Positions 8,842-16,925 of a DNA stretch of 64,000 bases are shown here, piece after piece; the stretch's first letter is position 1; every line of letters starts with the position of its first letter. The notes beneath the pieces were generated by a model. That model saw nothing but the letters and a program-made list of their open reading frames with translations, made no database searches and was not told where the DNA came from. Both the position numbers and the translations under genes were made by a program. The stretch comes from Desulfonatronovibrio magnus (GTDB taxonomy: Bacteria; Desulfobacterota; Desulfovibrionia; Desulfovibrionales; Desulfonatronovibrionaceae). The DNA is taken from NCBI RefSeq assembly GCF_000934755.1, contig NZ_JYNP01000036.1, positions 1 to 64,000 of the forward strand. Reading direction: 5' to 3'.

Positions 8842-10494
8842 ATGGATATTAAATCAATAGCTCACATAGGTCGATTTCGAGAAATTATTGCAAAGCTTAT
8901 CAAGTATGGATTTGATGATATAGTTGATCGATTGGAAATACCGGGCAGAAAGTATCTGGAAAAAATTCATGTGCATGACACCCATCTCAATACCTGGGAA
9001 AGGATGCGCATGGTTCTCGAAGAGCTCGGACCTACCTTTATAAAATGTGGTCAGATTCTATCGCAAAGGGCTGATCTTCTTCCCCCCGAACTTTTGCACG
9101 AATTGCGCAAGCTCCAGGATGATGTACCTGCTGAAGAATTCTCACGGATCAAAGATGTGGTGGAAAAGAGCTTTAAACAGCCATTGGACAGTATTTTCTC
9201 AGAGTTTAATGTAGAGCCCATAGCTGCTGCTTCACTGGCTCAGGTTCACAGAGCCAGGCTGCTGAGTAATGGCCAGGAAGTGGCTGTCAAGATTCAACGT
9301 CCTGAAATTGAAGAGATTATCAAGAATGACATGGATATACTTGAAAAGATAGCCATGCGTCTTGATGGGCGTTTAGAATCTTTTAAGGTTTACAACCTGC
9401 CCCAGCTGGTTCAGAGAATAAGAAAGCTCATGCTGCAGGAATTAAACTTTGTTCGTGAGATGCGCACCATGCAGGTTGTGAGAAGTACCCTCAAGGATGA
9501 GCCTGGTGTCATGGTACCTGAAACATTTCCTGATTACTGCAACCATCATGTGATAACTATGGAACTGGCTCGGGGCAGTAAAATGAAAGATGTTGATTTT
9601 GCTTCCCTGAAAAACAGGGCGACCCTTGCAAAAAGAGGTTTGTCCCTGAGTTTACGTCAGGTTCTGGATCATGGTTTTTTTCATGCTGACCCTCACCCTG
9701 GCAATTTTCTTATTGATGAGGATGAAAACCTTATTTTGCTGGACTGGGGCATGGTGGGCAGACTAACTGACAAGGTCCGTTTTGAGCTTATCGATCTTGT
9801 AAGCGCTGTGGTGGAAAATGATGTAGAGATTATCACAGATATTTTGCTGGGATTTACAATGGGCAAGGAAAATGTCAATCGTGATGTGCTGCAAAATGAG
9901 GTTCTGGAAGTAATCAGTCTTTTCACAAGGATGCCGATTAAAGAGGTTAACCTTGGGCAGTTGCTGCTGGAACTTACTTCTATTTTACGCACTCATGGAC
10001 GAATTTTGACTACAGATCTGTCCATAATGATTAAAGCTCTGATAACGGCTGAAGGTACTGCCCGCACTCTTTATCCGGATTTGGATGTAATAAAGGAAGC
10101 TGAACCTCTGGTGCACAAACTCAGCAAAAGCAGGTTCAGCGCATCAAACATGCTGAAGATGATCCATAGAAATATCAGACATATTTTTAGATTTCAGCAT
10201 GAATTTCCAAGGCAGGCTCTTGGTATTGTCAGTAAGCTGGACAAAGGGGATCTGGCCATTCGTTTTCGTCATGAGAACCTGGAGGACATGCAGTCCACAC
10301 TGGAAAGGATTGTTAACCGTCTTGTGGTAGGTATAGTTACCGGTGCTTTGTTTCTTGGTTCCAGCATGGTCATACTCGCAGATACCGGTCCCAAACTTTG
10401 GGGTTATCCCACCCTTGGAGTGATAGGATATATAATTGGTCTTTTCTTAAGTCTGCGCCTGGTCATGGCCATGATCAGATCCCGGCGTAAATGA
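8842..10494 (+). CDS. UbiB/ABC1/AarF family atypical kinase
   Basis: A 550-residue UbiB-type protein kinase-like ATPase linked to isoprenoid quinone (here probably menaquinone) handling at the membrane. Family hallmarks are present: the KxGQ motif (FIKCGQILSQRADLLP), Ala-rich loop AAASLAQVHRA, VAVKIQRP with the ATP-contacting lysine, HADPHPGNF, and LLDWGMVG in place of DFG. Two C-terminal transmembrane helices (about 495-545) anchor it. Length is normal. The ribosome site is weak (GGAAAAC). It is preceded by a mobile-element remnant and followed by the selenoprotein gene on the same strand. Confidence 0.92.
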   Translation: MDIKSIAHIGRFREIIAKLIKYGFDDIVDRLEIPGRKYLEKIHVHDTHLNTWERMRMVLEELGPTFIKCGQILSQRADLLPPELLHELRKLQDDVPAEEFSRIKDVVEKSFKQPLDSIFSEFNVEPIAAASLAQVHRARLLSNGQEVAVKIQRPEIEEIIKNDMDILEKIAMRLDGRLESFKVYNLPQLVQRIRKLMLQELNFVREMRTMQVVRSTLKDEPGVMVPETFPDYCNHHVITMELARGSKMKDVDFASLKNRATLAKRGLSLSLRQVLDHGFFHADPHPGNFLIDEDENLILLDWGMVGRLTDKVRFELIDLVSAVVENDVEIITDILLGFTMGKENVNRDVLQNEVLEVISLFTRMPIKEVNLGQLLLELTSILRTHGRILTTDLSIMIKALITAEGTARTLYPDLDVIKEAEPLVHKLSKSRFSASNMLKMIHRNIRHIFRFQHEFPRQALGIVSKLDKGDLAIRFRHENLEDMQSTLERIVNRLVVGIVTGALFLGSSMVILADTGPKLWGYPTLGVIGYIIGLFLSLRLVMAMIRSRRK

Positions 10495-10504
10495 CAAAAG
10501 CGTG

Positions 10505-10574
10505 TCAATTAAGATGCAGGTGGGTCCCGGAAAAGCCAGTCCCAATTCCACATCCAAGGTCTAACCCATTACGA
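10505..10574. repeat. Type C element remnant
   Basis: A short fragment with GCAGGTGGGTCCCGGAAAAG and a right end GTCTAACCCATTAC resembling the type C right end GGCTAAACTATTAC. The left end is missing. It lies directly upstream of the selenoprotein ribosome site and may contain that gene's promoter. Confidence 0.5.
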
Positions 10575-10591
10575 TTTTTGGAGGAGAAAAA

Positions 10592-10801
10592 GTGTCAAAA
10601 GTAATTATTTTTGGTAAAAGCTCATGACCTTATACTCGAAAGGCCCGTGAGGCCAGGAAAGTTCATGATTATGTTGATGTAGTCAAAAATCCAGAGCAAT
10701 TAGATCAAATGCTAGAATATTCAAAAGGAAAGCGCAGAGTACCGCTCATTGTTGAAGATGGCAAAGTTACCATAGGTTTTGGCGGATCATGAGGGGTATA
10801 G
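10592..10801 (+). CDS. Uxx-star family glutaredoxin-like selenoprotein, two in-frame UGA (Sec) codons
   Basis: A 69-residue protein is read from GTG (10592), with GGAGGAG just upstream (10580-10586), to TAG (10799). TGA codons at 10625-10627 and 10790-10792 are taken as selenocysteine. The first gives GKSS-U-PYTRKAREA, where Sec replaces the first Cys of a glutaredoxin CPYT-like site. The second gives GFGGS-U-GV at the extreme C-terminus. Between them the frame reads HDYVDVVKNPEQLDQMLEY, GKRRVPLIVEDGKVTI: thioredoxin-fold features including the cis-Pro loop RVPLIV. This matches the known Uxx-star (seleno)protein family. A perfect 6-bp hairpin (10805-10821) follows the second UGA at SECIS-like distance. 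Role is presumably thiol/selenol redox chemistry. Confidence 0.88.
10642..10654 (+). promoter_or_regulatory. Candidate SECIS hairpin for the first UGA
   Basis: A stem GGCC / GGCC with loop CGTGA begins 14 nt after the first UGA of the selenoprotein gene; CCT (10628-10630) and AGG (10655-10657) could add an outer stem. Position suits a bacterial SECIS recognised by SelB. Short stem, so moderate support. Confidence 0.45.
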
Positions 10802-10804
10802 TTG

Positions 10805-10821
10805 TCCGGCAGGGTGCCGGA
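10805..10821 (+). promoter_or_regulatory. Candidate SECIS hairpin for the second UGA
   Basis: A perfect 6-bp stem TCCGGC / GCCGGA closes the 5-nt loop AGGGT. It starts 12 nt after the second UGA and lies beyond the TAG stop codon, so this SECIS would be outside the coding frame, which is possible because the UGA is three codons from the end. It is not followed by a T-run, so it is not a typical terminator. Confidence 0.55.
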
Positions 10822-10874
10822 TTTCAAATATTTTGAGGAACGGATAATGCCCTTTTTAAGAGTGCTTTACTGGC

Positions 10875-11999
10875 TTAACGCTTATTTTTAAAGATATGTT
10901 CCAATCTGCTGAGCAGTTCCTGAATGTCATTATTGCTGGTCATTCTGCCCCATGAAAAACGAATAGTGCCAAGGCCGTAATGGGTCGGAACCTTCATGGC
11001 CTGGAGTACTGAACTCATGTGGACGGAGTTTCCATGGCAGGCTGCGCCAGCAGAAGCAGATATTTCCATGGCAATCATGTCGGATAAAATATCACCGGCT
11101 CTAAATCCTCCAAAGCCTATGGACAAGGTGTTGGGAAGTCTAAGGGCCTTTTCACTGTGAACCATGAAGTCAATTCCCAGGCTATTGAGTCCTTGCAGCA
11201 GGATCTTCCCCAGATTTTTCTGTCTGCTGATTTCTTTATGCAGGTCATGATCAGCCAGTTCACAAGCCCGTCCAAGACCTGCGATATAGGGCACATTTTC
11301 AGTGCCTGGTCTGATGCTGTTTTGCTGTCCGCCCCCGAAAAACATGGGATTCAATAATTCTGGGTTTTTAACGTACAAGACACCTATTCCTTTGGGAGCA
11401 TACATTTTATGACCCGCAACAGTCAAAAAATCTACTCCTGTGGTGTCTGTATTTACAGGTATTTTACCAACTGCCTGTGCAGCGTCAGTGTGCAGCAGCA
11501 CATCCATAGGGCGGGTATAGGCTCCCAACTCTGCAACAGGTTGAATGGCACCTGTTTCATTGTTGGCCAGCATAATGCTTACCAGCTTAGTAGCAGGGGT
11601 GATCATACTGACAACCTCCAGGGGATCGATGAGGCCCTTGCTGTTAACAGGTGCTGTCTTAACGATTACGCCCTGGCTGGATAATTGTTGTGCTGGAGCC
11701 ATAATTGAAGGATGTTCCACTGCTGAAATAATCAGCTCATCACCGGGTTCGAGAAGCCCGAATAATACCAGGTTGTTGGATTCTGTAGCGCATGATGTGA
11801 AAATGATCTGTTCTTGCGCAGCATTAATTAGTCCTGCAACCTGACTGACAGCCTTTGCAATGGCTTTGCAGGCGTTGACTCCATGCATATGGGCACAGCC
11901 GGGATTACCGAATGCATCGGTGAAATAAGGATTTATGGCTCTCACAACTTCATGGTGTACCGGGGTTGTGGCATTATAATCAAAGTATAGTTTTTTCAT
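10875..11999 (-). CDS. Cysteine desulfurase / selenocysteine lyase-like PLP enzyme
   Basis: A 374-residue class V aminotransferase-fold enzyme of the NifS/IscS group, which removes sulfur (or selenium) from cysteine or selenocysteine. The PLP lysine is K198 in TVAGHKMYAPKG; HTDAAQ (170-175) contacts the cofactor; the C-terminal catalytic Cys is C321 in SASAGAACHGN, embedded in a variant of the usual SSGSAC motif. Start ATG codes MKKLYFDYNATTP, the classic NifS start. It converges on the selenoprotein gene with 73 bp between stops, suggesting but not proving a link to sulfur/selenium supply. Confidence 0.9.
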   Translation of the reverse strand: MKKLYFDYNATTPVHHEVVRAINPYFTDAFGNPGCAHMHGVNACKAIAKAVSQVAGLINAAQEQIIFTSCATESNNLVLFGLLEPGDELIISAVEHPSIMAPAQQLSSQGVIVKTAPVNSKGLIDPLEVVSMITPATKLVSIMLANNETGAIQPVAELGAYTRPMDVLLHTDAAQAVGKIPVNTDTTGVDFLTVAGHKMYAPKGIGVLYVKNPELLNPMFFGGGQQNSIRPGTENVPYIAGLGRACELADHDLHKEISRQKNLGKILLQGLNSLGIDFMVHSEKALRLPNTLSIGFGGFRAGDILSDMIAMEISASAGAACHGNSVHMSSVLQAMKVPTHYGLGTIRFSWGRMTSNNDIQELLSRLEHIFKNKR

Positions 12000-12084
12000 G
12001 ATAAGTCCTTACAGCTGTACCCATTCACAGCACACATCTACAGTGTTTTTTTGAATGGATACTTTTCATGTTGAGCAAACAGCA

Positions 12085-12153
12085 AAAAATAATTAAGGCA
12101 GAACAGGGTATTTGCCGTCCCCCTGTTTACGTTAAAAGGGGCTAAACTATTAC
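12085..12153. repeat. Type C element right-end remnant
   Basis: The stretch ends AAAAGGGGCTAAACTATTAC, identical in its last 13 bases to the right end of the intact element at 40221-40361. It contains a GGCAGAACAGGG...CCCCCTGTTTACG palindrome. A left GTAA end is not recognisable. It lies 19 bp before the pspC-like gene. Confidence 0.55.
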
Positions 12154-12172
12154 AAAAAATCAAGGTGAACTA

Positions 12173-12604
12173 ATGAAAGGGTACTACAGACTTACTGATG
12201 AAGCGCTCGTTGCTGGAGTTACCGCAGGTATTGCTGACAAGACAAAGTTGAACAGGGTAGCCCTGAGAATATTTTTTTTCATGTTGTTTGTGCTGATTAA
12301 TTTTATTCCCGGAGCTGGTATGGGCATTTCCATTCTGCCCCTGCTCATCTATACTGTGGCATGGATGGCCCTGCCTGCAAAAGAGCAGGATCTGAGTCCT
12401 CAGGAAATAAGCAAGAAAATTGAAAGTCGCAAGTCGTTTTACAACTATGCCATGCTTGGAGTTACAGGTAACCTTGTTCCCTTCATTGCCATGGGTCTTT
12501 TATATCAGGACCAGCTTTTACTTGTTTTATTTACAGTTCCCACCTTTTTGCTTTTACTTCCTGCTACCATGTTTATTATCATGGGCATTGTTAAAGCTGG
12601 CTGA
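12173..12604 (+). CDS. PspC-domain membrane protein
   Basis: A 143-residue membrane protein. The first 65 residues are a PspC domain (YYRLTDEALVAGVTAGIADK, then helix IFFFMLFVLINFIPG and PLLIYTVAWMALP). A linker with SPQEISKKIESRKS follows, and two further helices complete the protein (about 92-140). PspC domains act in envelope-stress responses, often with PspA, but no pspA or pspB is near, so the role here is unassigned. AAGGTG precedes the ATG. It is convergent with the ABC permease gene, 7 bp apart. Confidence 0.85.
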   Translation: MKGYYRLTDEALVAGVTAGIADKTKLNRVALRIFFFMLFVLINFIPGAGMGISILPLLIYTVAWMALPAKEQDLSPQEISKKIESRKSFYNYAMLGVTGNLVPFIAMGLLYQDQLLLVLFTVPTFLLLLPATMFIIMGIVKAG

Positions 12605-12611
12605 AAAAAAT

Positions 12612-13496
12612 TTACCTGTATTTTCTGGCCAGCCTGTTTTCCAATTTGCCTATCAGTCTTGAGCAGGTGAATGTCAGGGTAAAATACAGCAAAGTGATGG
12701 TTATCCAGATTTCAAATGTTTTATATGTAGCAGCCATAAGTTCCATGCCTTGAAATGTAAGTTCCTGAATGGAAATAATAGAAACAATTGCTGAATCTTT
12801 GATGGTGGAAATGAATTGCCCGGCGAGAGGGGGCAAGGTGCGTTGAAAGGCCTGGGGCAGGATGACCATTGTCAGTTGCTGTCTGCGGTTGAAACCAAGA
12901 GCTGCGGAAGATTCCCACTGTCCTTTGGGTATGGAATTGATGCCCCCACGAACTATTTCCGCAATATAAGCTGCTTCATATATGGCCAGAGTGATTACTG
13001 CAGACAGGAAAGACTGAAATTGACCTGCTGGTGCAAACAGAAAGCTGAGGATGCTCTGGGTCGTTTCGGATCTGTTGCGGAAAAATTCCTCAACGCCAAT
13101 GGCGGGCATGACCAGGTCACTGACAAAAAAGTAAAAAATAAATACCAGTACTAATGGTGGAATATTGCGTATTACTTGTACGTAACTGAAACCTATGAGC
13201 TTTTGCAGCAGGTTGCTGCTGGTTCTGAAGAGACCGATTAAGGTTCCAAGAATGATGGCCAGTAGTGTTGCCCAAATGCTCAGGCGAATGGTGGTGAAAA
13301 ACCCCCTGGCAAGCATTCCAGGCACCCATGACTCAGTGTTGTGATCATAGCGATATATGTATTGAAGAATAAAGGACCATTCCCAATTGTACTCCAACCC
13401 TTTTACAATACGAATATAAATGATGGTTCCTGCGGTTAGAAGACTGATAATCACAACCGCATCTAAGATAGTCAGCTTGGGTCTATTGGATAACAA
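12612..13496 (-). CDS. Polar amino-acid ABC transporter permease
   Basis: A 294-residue inner-membrane permease of the His/Gln/Glu type. There is an N-terminal helix, then a periplasmic segment with YNWEWSFILQY, then the transmembrane core. The cytoplasmic EAA-like loop is GFNRRQQLTMVILPQAFQRT. The only good start is TTG at 13496 with AGGA before it. No ATP-binding or solute-binding gene adjoins; a close relative (34791-35609) occurs with a binding protein elsewhere in the window. The transported amino acid cannot be told from sequence. Confidence 0.9.
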   Translation of the reverse strand: MLSNRPKLTILDAVVIISLLTAGTIIYIRIVKGLEYNWEWSFILQYIYRYDHNTESWVPGMLARGFFTTIRLSIWATLLAIILGTLIGLFRTSSNLLQKLIGFSYVQVIRNIPPLVLVFIFYFFVSDLVMPAIGVEEFFRNRSETTQSILSFLFAPAGQFQSFLSAVITLAIYEAAYIAEIVRGGINSIPKGQWESSAALGFNRRQQLTMVILPQAFQRTLPPLAGQFISTIKDSAIVSIISIQELTFQGMELMAATYKTFEIWITITLLYFTLTFTCSRLIGKLENRLARKYR

Positions 13497-13573
13497 ACTT
13501 AAATCCTGTAATTTTTCAGCATGTGAATAATGTAGCCTTGCAGCTTAAAGTTTGATAATTGAAGAAGCACGCA

Positions 13574-14530
13574 CTATACATCGTATTGCAATGATTTTTC
13601 AATAAGTGCTCTGGCCTTCTGGGTAAGCAGAGAAATTTCAGGCTTGGATATCTGATCATCAGCACCCACTGATTCCCCCTTATGCCTGAGGCGCTCACTT
13701 ATGAGAGAAGAAAATAGAATGACTGGCAGATGATTTAAGGCAGGGTCGGTTTTAATTCTTTTTGTCAAATTAAACCCGTCAACAACAGGCATTTCTATGT
13801 CAGAGATAACAATCTGCAACATTGAAGATACTGGCTGGTTTTTCTCAGCAGCCATGGCCTTAAGCTTTTCAATATAGTCCAGTGCTTCCTGTCCATTTTT
13901 TGTCTTGATTACCTTGAATCCGGCCTTTTCCAGAAGGTCTCCGATCATGTTCCTTATTATTGTGGAATCATCTGCAATAAGAGCGGTAAACTCACGACTG
14001 GTTTTCCAGTCAATATCTTCATCCAGCTTTAAACCTGCATCAGGATTGAGCTCGGCTATTATTTTTTCCAGATCAATGAGAAAGACTATCCTGTCTTCAA
14101 TCTTGACCACCCCTGTTATACTGTTGGAACTGTAACGGTCAGTATACTGATCAGGTGCTTCTATCTGTTCCCAGCTTAAACGGTGTATTCTGGTTACCCC
14201 GGAAACCAGAAAGCCGTTGATAAGCTTGTTAAACTCCGTGATAATAACTTTTTCAGTGTCCTTGTCAGGCCTGTTTTTGCTAAGCCAGACTGACAGATCT
14301 ACCAGAGGAATGATTCGAGAGCGTTGGTTGAAAGCACCAAGAATGCACGGATGGGAGAGGTTGGGCATACCTGTAACTGCTGGTCTGTGAATAATCCGCA
14401 GAACTTTGGATACATTGACACCATAGTACCCTTTGTACTCCTGTCCATTACTGAGAGTCTCCGTCAGGTAAAACTCAACTATTTCAAGTTCATTGGTCCC
14501 TGATTCCAATAGAATCCGTGACTGCGTCAT
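13574..14530 (-). CDS. cheV: Chemotaxis protein CheV (CheW-REC)
   Basis: A 318-residue chemotaxis coupling protein. Residues about 12-165 form a CheW-like domain that links receptors to CheA (VSKVLRIIHRP, LSHPCILGAFNQRSRIIPLVDL). Residues about 185-310 form a receiver domain with the acidic pair in IADDST, the phospho-acceptor Asp in VISDIEMP, and the conserved Lys in QISKPE. Both halves are complete. It is monocistronic here, just upstream of a repeat block, and close to the flagellar genes, which fits its role. Confidence 0.94.
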   Translation of the reverse strand: MTQSRILLESGTNELEIVEFYLTETLSNGQEYKGYYGVNVSKVLRIIHRPAVTGMPNLSHPCILGAFNQRSRIIPLVDLSVWLSKNRPDKDTEKVIITEFNKLINGFLVSGVTRIHRLSWEQIEAPDQYTDRYSSNSITGVVKIEDRIVFLIDLEKIIAELNPDAGLKLDEDIDWKTSREFTALIADDSTIIRNMIGDLLEKAGFKVIKTKNGQEALDYIEKLKAMAAEKNQPVSSMLQIVISDIEMPVVDGFNLTKRIKTDPALNHLPVILFSSLISERLRHKGESVGADDQISKPEISLLTQKARALIEKSLQYDV

Positions 14531-14630
14531 GGGTATGCTCCGTTATGTTGTTGAGAAATATTTGTATACATGTAGCATAATATAAGAAAATTTGAACACC
14601 GGCATGACCAATAAGGTCTAATAACCTAAT

Positions 14631-14995
14631 GCGGGCTGTGCCCATAACCCAATTTAAACAAGAATATTTAAGTTTGGGCGATAACCTTACTTTTCAGGCT
14701 GAAGGCTGAAGGCTGAAGAATAAGGAGCTTGGGCATCATTGCTCTTTCAAGGTTAAATAAATTTCGTATCTGTTTAGCGCTTTTAAGGAAAGCAGGGGAC
14801 AGGCACTCCGGGACCCACTTGAACATCATTTTGTGCTTAAAATATCTCATTTTTTGGGACAAGTGGGTCCCGGAAGAGCCAGTCCCCCTCCGGGCTGTAT
14901 GCCTCCGGGCAGGAAGCCATGCCACATGCAAAGCGCTAAACAGATACTAAATTTCTTGTTTTTTTCTAAGGGTTGAAACGGTAAGTTACTAACCT
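14631..14995 (-). repeat. Modular repeat B1 (reverse), interrupted by a small element
   Basis: Read on the minus strand it starts AGTAACTTACCGTTTCAACC, continues through AAAAAAACAAGAAATTTA, is broken by the 182-bp element at 14766-14947, resumes with TTTAACCTTGAAAGAGCAAT, has three CTTCAGC heptamers (14698-14718), and ends TGGGTTATGGGCACAGCCCG. The same fixed ends recur in B3, B4 and B5. It fills the gap between cheV and ispH (14531-15085), where no gene is seen. Confidence 0.85.
14766..14947. mobile_element. Small TIR element, type A copy 2
   Basis: A 182-bp element with perfect 18-bp terminal inverted repeats (GTATCTGTTTAGCGCTTT and its complement). The exact 8-bp duplication TAAATTTC lies at 14758-14765 and 14948-14955. 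The interior is nearly identical to copies 1 and 3. There is no coding capacity for a transposase, so it must have been moved in trans. Confidence 0.92.
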
Positions 14996-15085
14996 CCAGC
15001 TTTACAATACTTGCTTCAATTGGGTTGCAGGAAAAACCCGTTTAGTTTTTTTGAAACGTTTAATGCCCCTACATTTTCTTGCACA

Positions 15086-15946
15086 TCAATGGAGCATAGC
15101 TTTAAGTTTATGATAAACCTTGTTGATTGTATCATCAGGAGTTGAAGCACCTGCAGTCAATCCAATGCATGAAAAACCATGAATCATTTCTGGCGATAAC
15201 TCTTCTTCAGTTTCAATATGTATACAGACTGGACAGTACTCTGAAGCCACTTTGCACAGTCTGCGTGTATTGCCGCTGGTCCTTCCTCCGACAACAAGCA
15301 TGCAGTTCACCTGCGCGGCAATTTCAATGGTCTCTACCTGTCTGTTCTTTGTGGCATCACATATGGTATCCATAAAAAGAAGATCAGGATCCAGATCCGA
15401 CTTGAGATACTCAGCCATTAATTGAAACTGCTCTCTGTCTTGAGTTGTTTGCGCAGCAAGGCAATAGTGGCGTCCTGATGTAAGCTTGATATCCTTTAGT
15501 TGTTCAAAATCTTCGAACAGGTGAGCGGTTGTATTGGCATAGCTCAGAAGTCCCTTGACCTCAGGGTGTTCTGGTTCGCCATAAAGCAGGAGGCAATCAG
15601 TATTTCTGGAATTTTTACTGATAAGGATTTGTGCCTTTTTAACTTTTGGGCAAGTGGCGTCAATGATATGAATATCTTTTTGATTGAGTTTAGATTCAAT
15701 TTCTAATGGAATGCCATGAGCTCTGATGAGAACAATATCTCCTTTAGATGGTTCACTCCAGTCATGGGTAATTTGTACGCCCCTGCCTTGGTAATGGGCT
15801 AGTACCTGGGGATTATGTATTATGGGCCCAAAGGTGAAGATTCTGCGAATATCTATTTCCTGAAGAGCTTTATCAAGTTTAGCCAGAGCAAGGCTGACTC
15901 CCATACAGAATCCAGCGCTTTCAGCAAGGAGTATTTTGGCGCTCAT
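15086..15946 (-). CDS. ispH: 4-hydroxy-3-methylbut-2-enyl diphosphate reductase (IspH)
   Basis: A 286-residue [4Fe-4S] enzyme of the last MEP-pathway step, making IPP and DMAPP. The three cluster cysteines are visible in ESAGFCMGV, DATCPKVK and DTICDATKNRQ; active-site motifs IRAHGIP, GEPEHPEVKG and GGRTSGNT are present. The start ATG (MSAKILL) is chosen because AGGAG lies six bases before it; an upstream in-frame start at 15997 is inside the dus gene. It overlaps the end of dus by 26 nt, so the two are transcribed together. Confidence 0.95.
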   Translation of the reverse strand: MSAKILLAESAGFCMGVSLALAKLDKALQEIDIRRIFTFGPIIHNPQVLAHYQGRGVQITHDWSEPSKGDIVLIRAHGIPLEIESKLNQKDIHIIDATCPKVKKAQILISKNSRNTDCLLLYGEPEHPEVKGLLSYANTTAHLFEDFEQLKDIKLTSGRHYCLAAQTTQDREQFQLMAEYLKSDLDPDLLFMDTICDATKNRQVETIEIAAQVNCMLVVGGRTSGNTRRLCKVASEYCPVCIHIETEEELSPEMIHGFSCIGLTAGASTPDDTINKVYHKLKAMLH

Positions 15947-16925
15947 GTATTTCTCCTGTAATGACCTCTTGAATTTCATCCCAATTGCGGCAGGCAATTA
16001 TTTTTTTGCGAATTTCCTTTGAGCCGGGGATTTCTCGTATCATTCTCGGTAATACAGTTCTCATTTTTAAAACAGCTTTATGTGATGGATAGTAAGTTCT
16101 GTAAAAAGAAACTGTATTCAAGCATATTTCCCGGATAAATTCCACATTAAATTCAGGACTTGTCATTTTTCTTCTCAGCATCAGGTATTGAAGAAATATG
16201 GCAGGATTGTTCAAGGCTCCCCTGGCAAACATGATATTGTCCACATTGGTTTCAGCAATGCATCTTATGGCATCCTGGGCAGTAAACAGGTCTCCGCTGG
16301 CTATAATGGGAATGGGTGTGGAGTCTTTAAGGGTTTTGAGATATTTCCAGGCGGCCTTGCCGGAAAAGAGCTGGGTGGCTGTTCTCGGATGAAGAGTTAT
16401 CCAGCCGATGCCGGAATACTTCAGTTTTTCTGCAATATTCAGATATGTCAGGCAATCGTGGCTCCAGCCCAGTCTGAACTTAATTCCACATTGTTTATGC
16501 CCTGCACCCTCAGCCATGGCGTAGAAAATTTCCACCAGCAAGTCTGGATTACGCATGAGTGCAGCGCCTGCTCCGGTTTTGGTAACCTTGCGCACCGAGC
16601 ATCCGCAATTTAAATCAAAATATTTATACCCTTCCTGAACAAGGATGAGTGTTGCCTTGTAAATTACTTCCGGCTCGTTGCCATATAACTGAACGACAAG
16701 TGGTGAGTCTTCAGGACAAGTCCGTAAAAGGGAAAGTGTGTTGGCGGTTTTGTAGATGAGTCCTTTGGCGCTGATCATTTCAGTGAAAGCTGCTGCACTG
16801 CCATACTGTCGACAAAGCAGGCGAAAGGGGAGATCAGAAAATCCGGCTAGGGGGGCAAGCCATGGTTTATCGGGCGTGATTGGCATAAAGGGCAGGGATG
16901 CAGCATGGGCTTTTAAATCAGACAA
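15921..16925 (-). CDS. dus: tRNA-dihydrouridine synthase
   Basis: A 334-residue FMN-dependent TIM-barrel enzyme that reduces uridines in the tRNA D-loop. Visible signatures are LAPLAGFSDLPFR at the barrel start, the catalytic Cys region DLNCGCSVRKV, KFRLGW, LHPRTATQ and the FMN-phosphate region IASGDL/FARGAL. The frame opens with TTG at 16925 after AAGGGGTTGAG; an internal ATG at 16886 is the alternative and would still keep the whole domain. It overlaps the preceding gene by 8 nt and ispH by 26 nt. Confidence 0.93.
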   Translation of the reverse strand: MSDLKAHAASLPFMPITPDKPWLAPLAGFSDLPFRLLCRQYGSAAAFTEMISAKGLIYKTANTLSLLRTCPEDSPLVVQLYGNEPEVIYKATLILVQEGYKYFDLNCGCSVRKVTKTGAGAALMRNPDLLVEIFYAMAEGAGHKQCGIKFRLGWSHDCLTYLNIAEKLKYSGIGWITLHPRTATQLFSGKAAWKYLKTLKDSTPIPIIASGDLFTAQDAIRCIAETNVDNIMFARGALNNPAIFLQYLMLRRKMTSPEFNVEFIREICLNTVSFYRTYYPSHKAVLKMRTVLPRMIREIPGSKEIRKKIIACRNWDEIQEVITGEIHERQNTPC

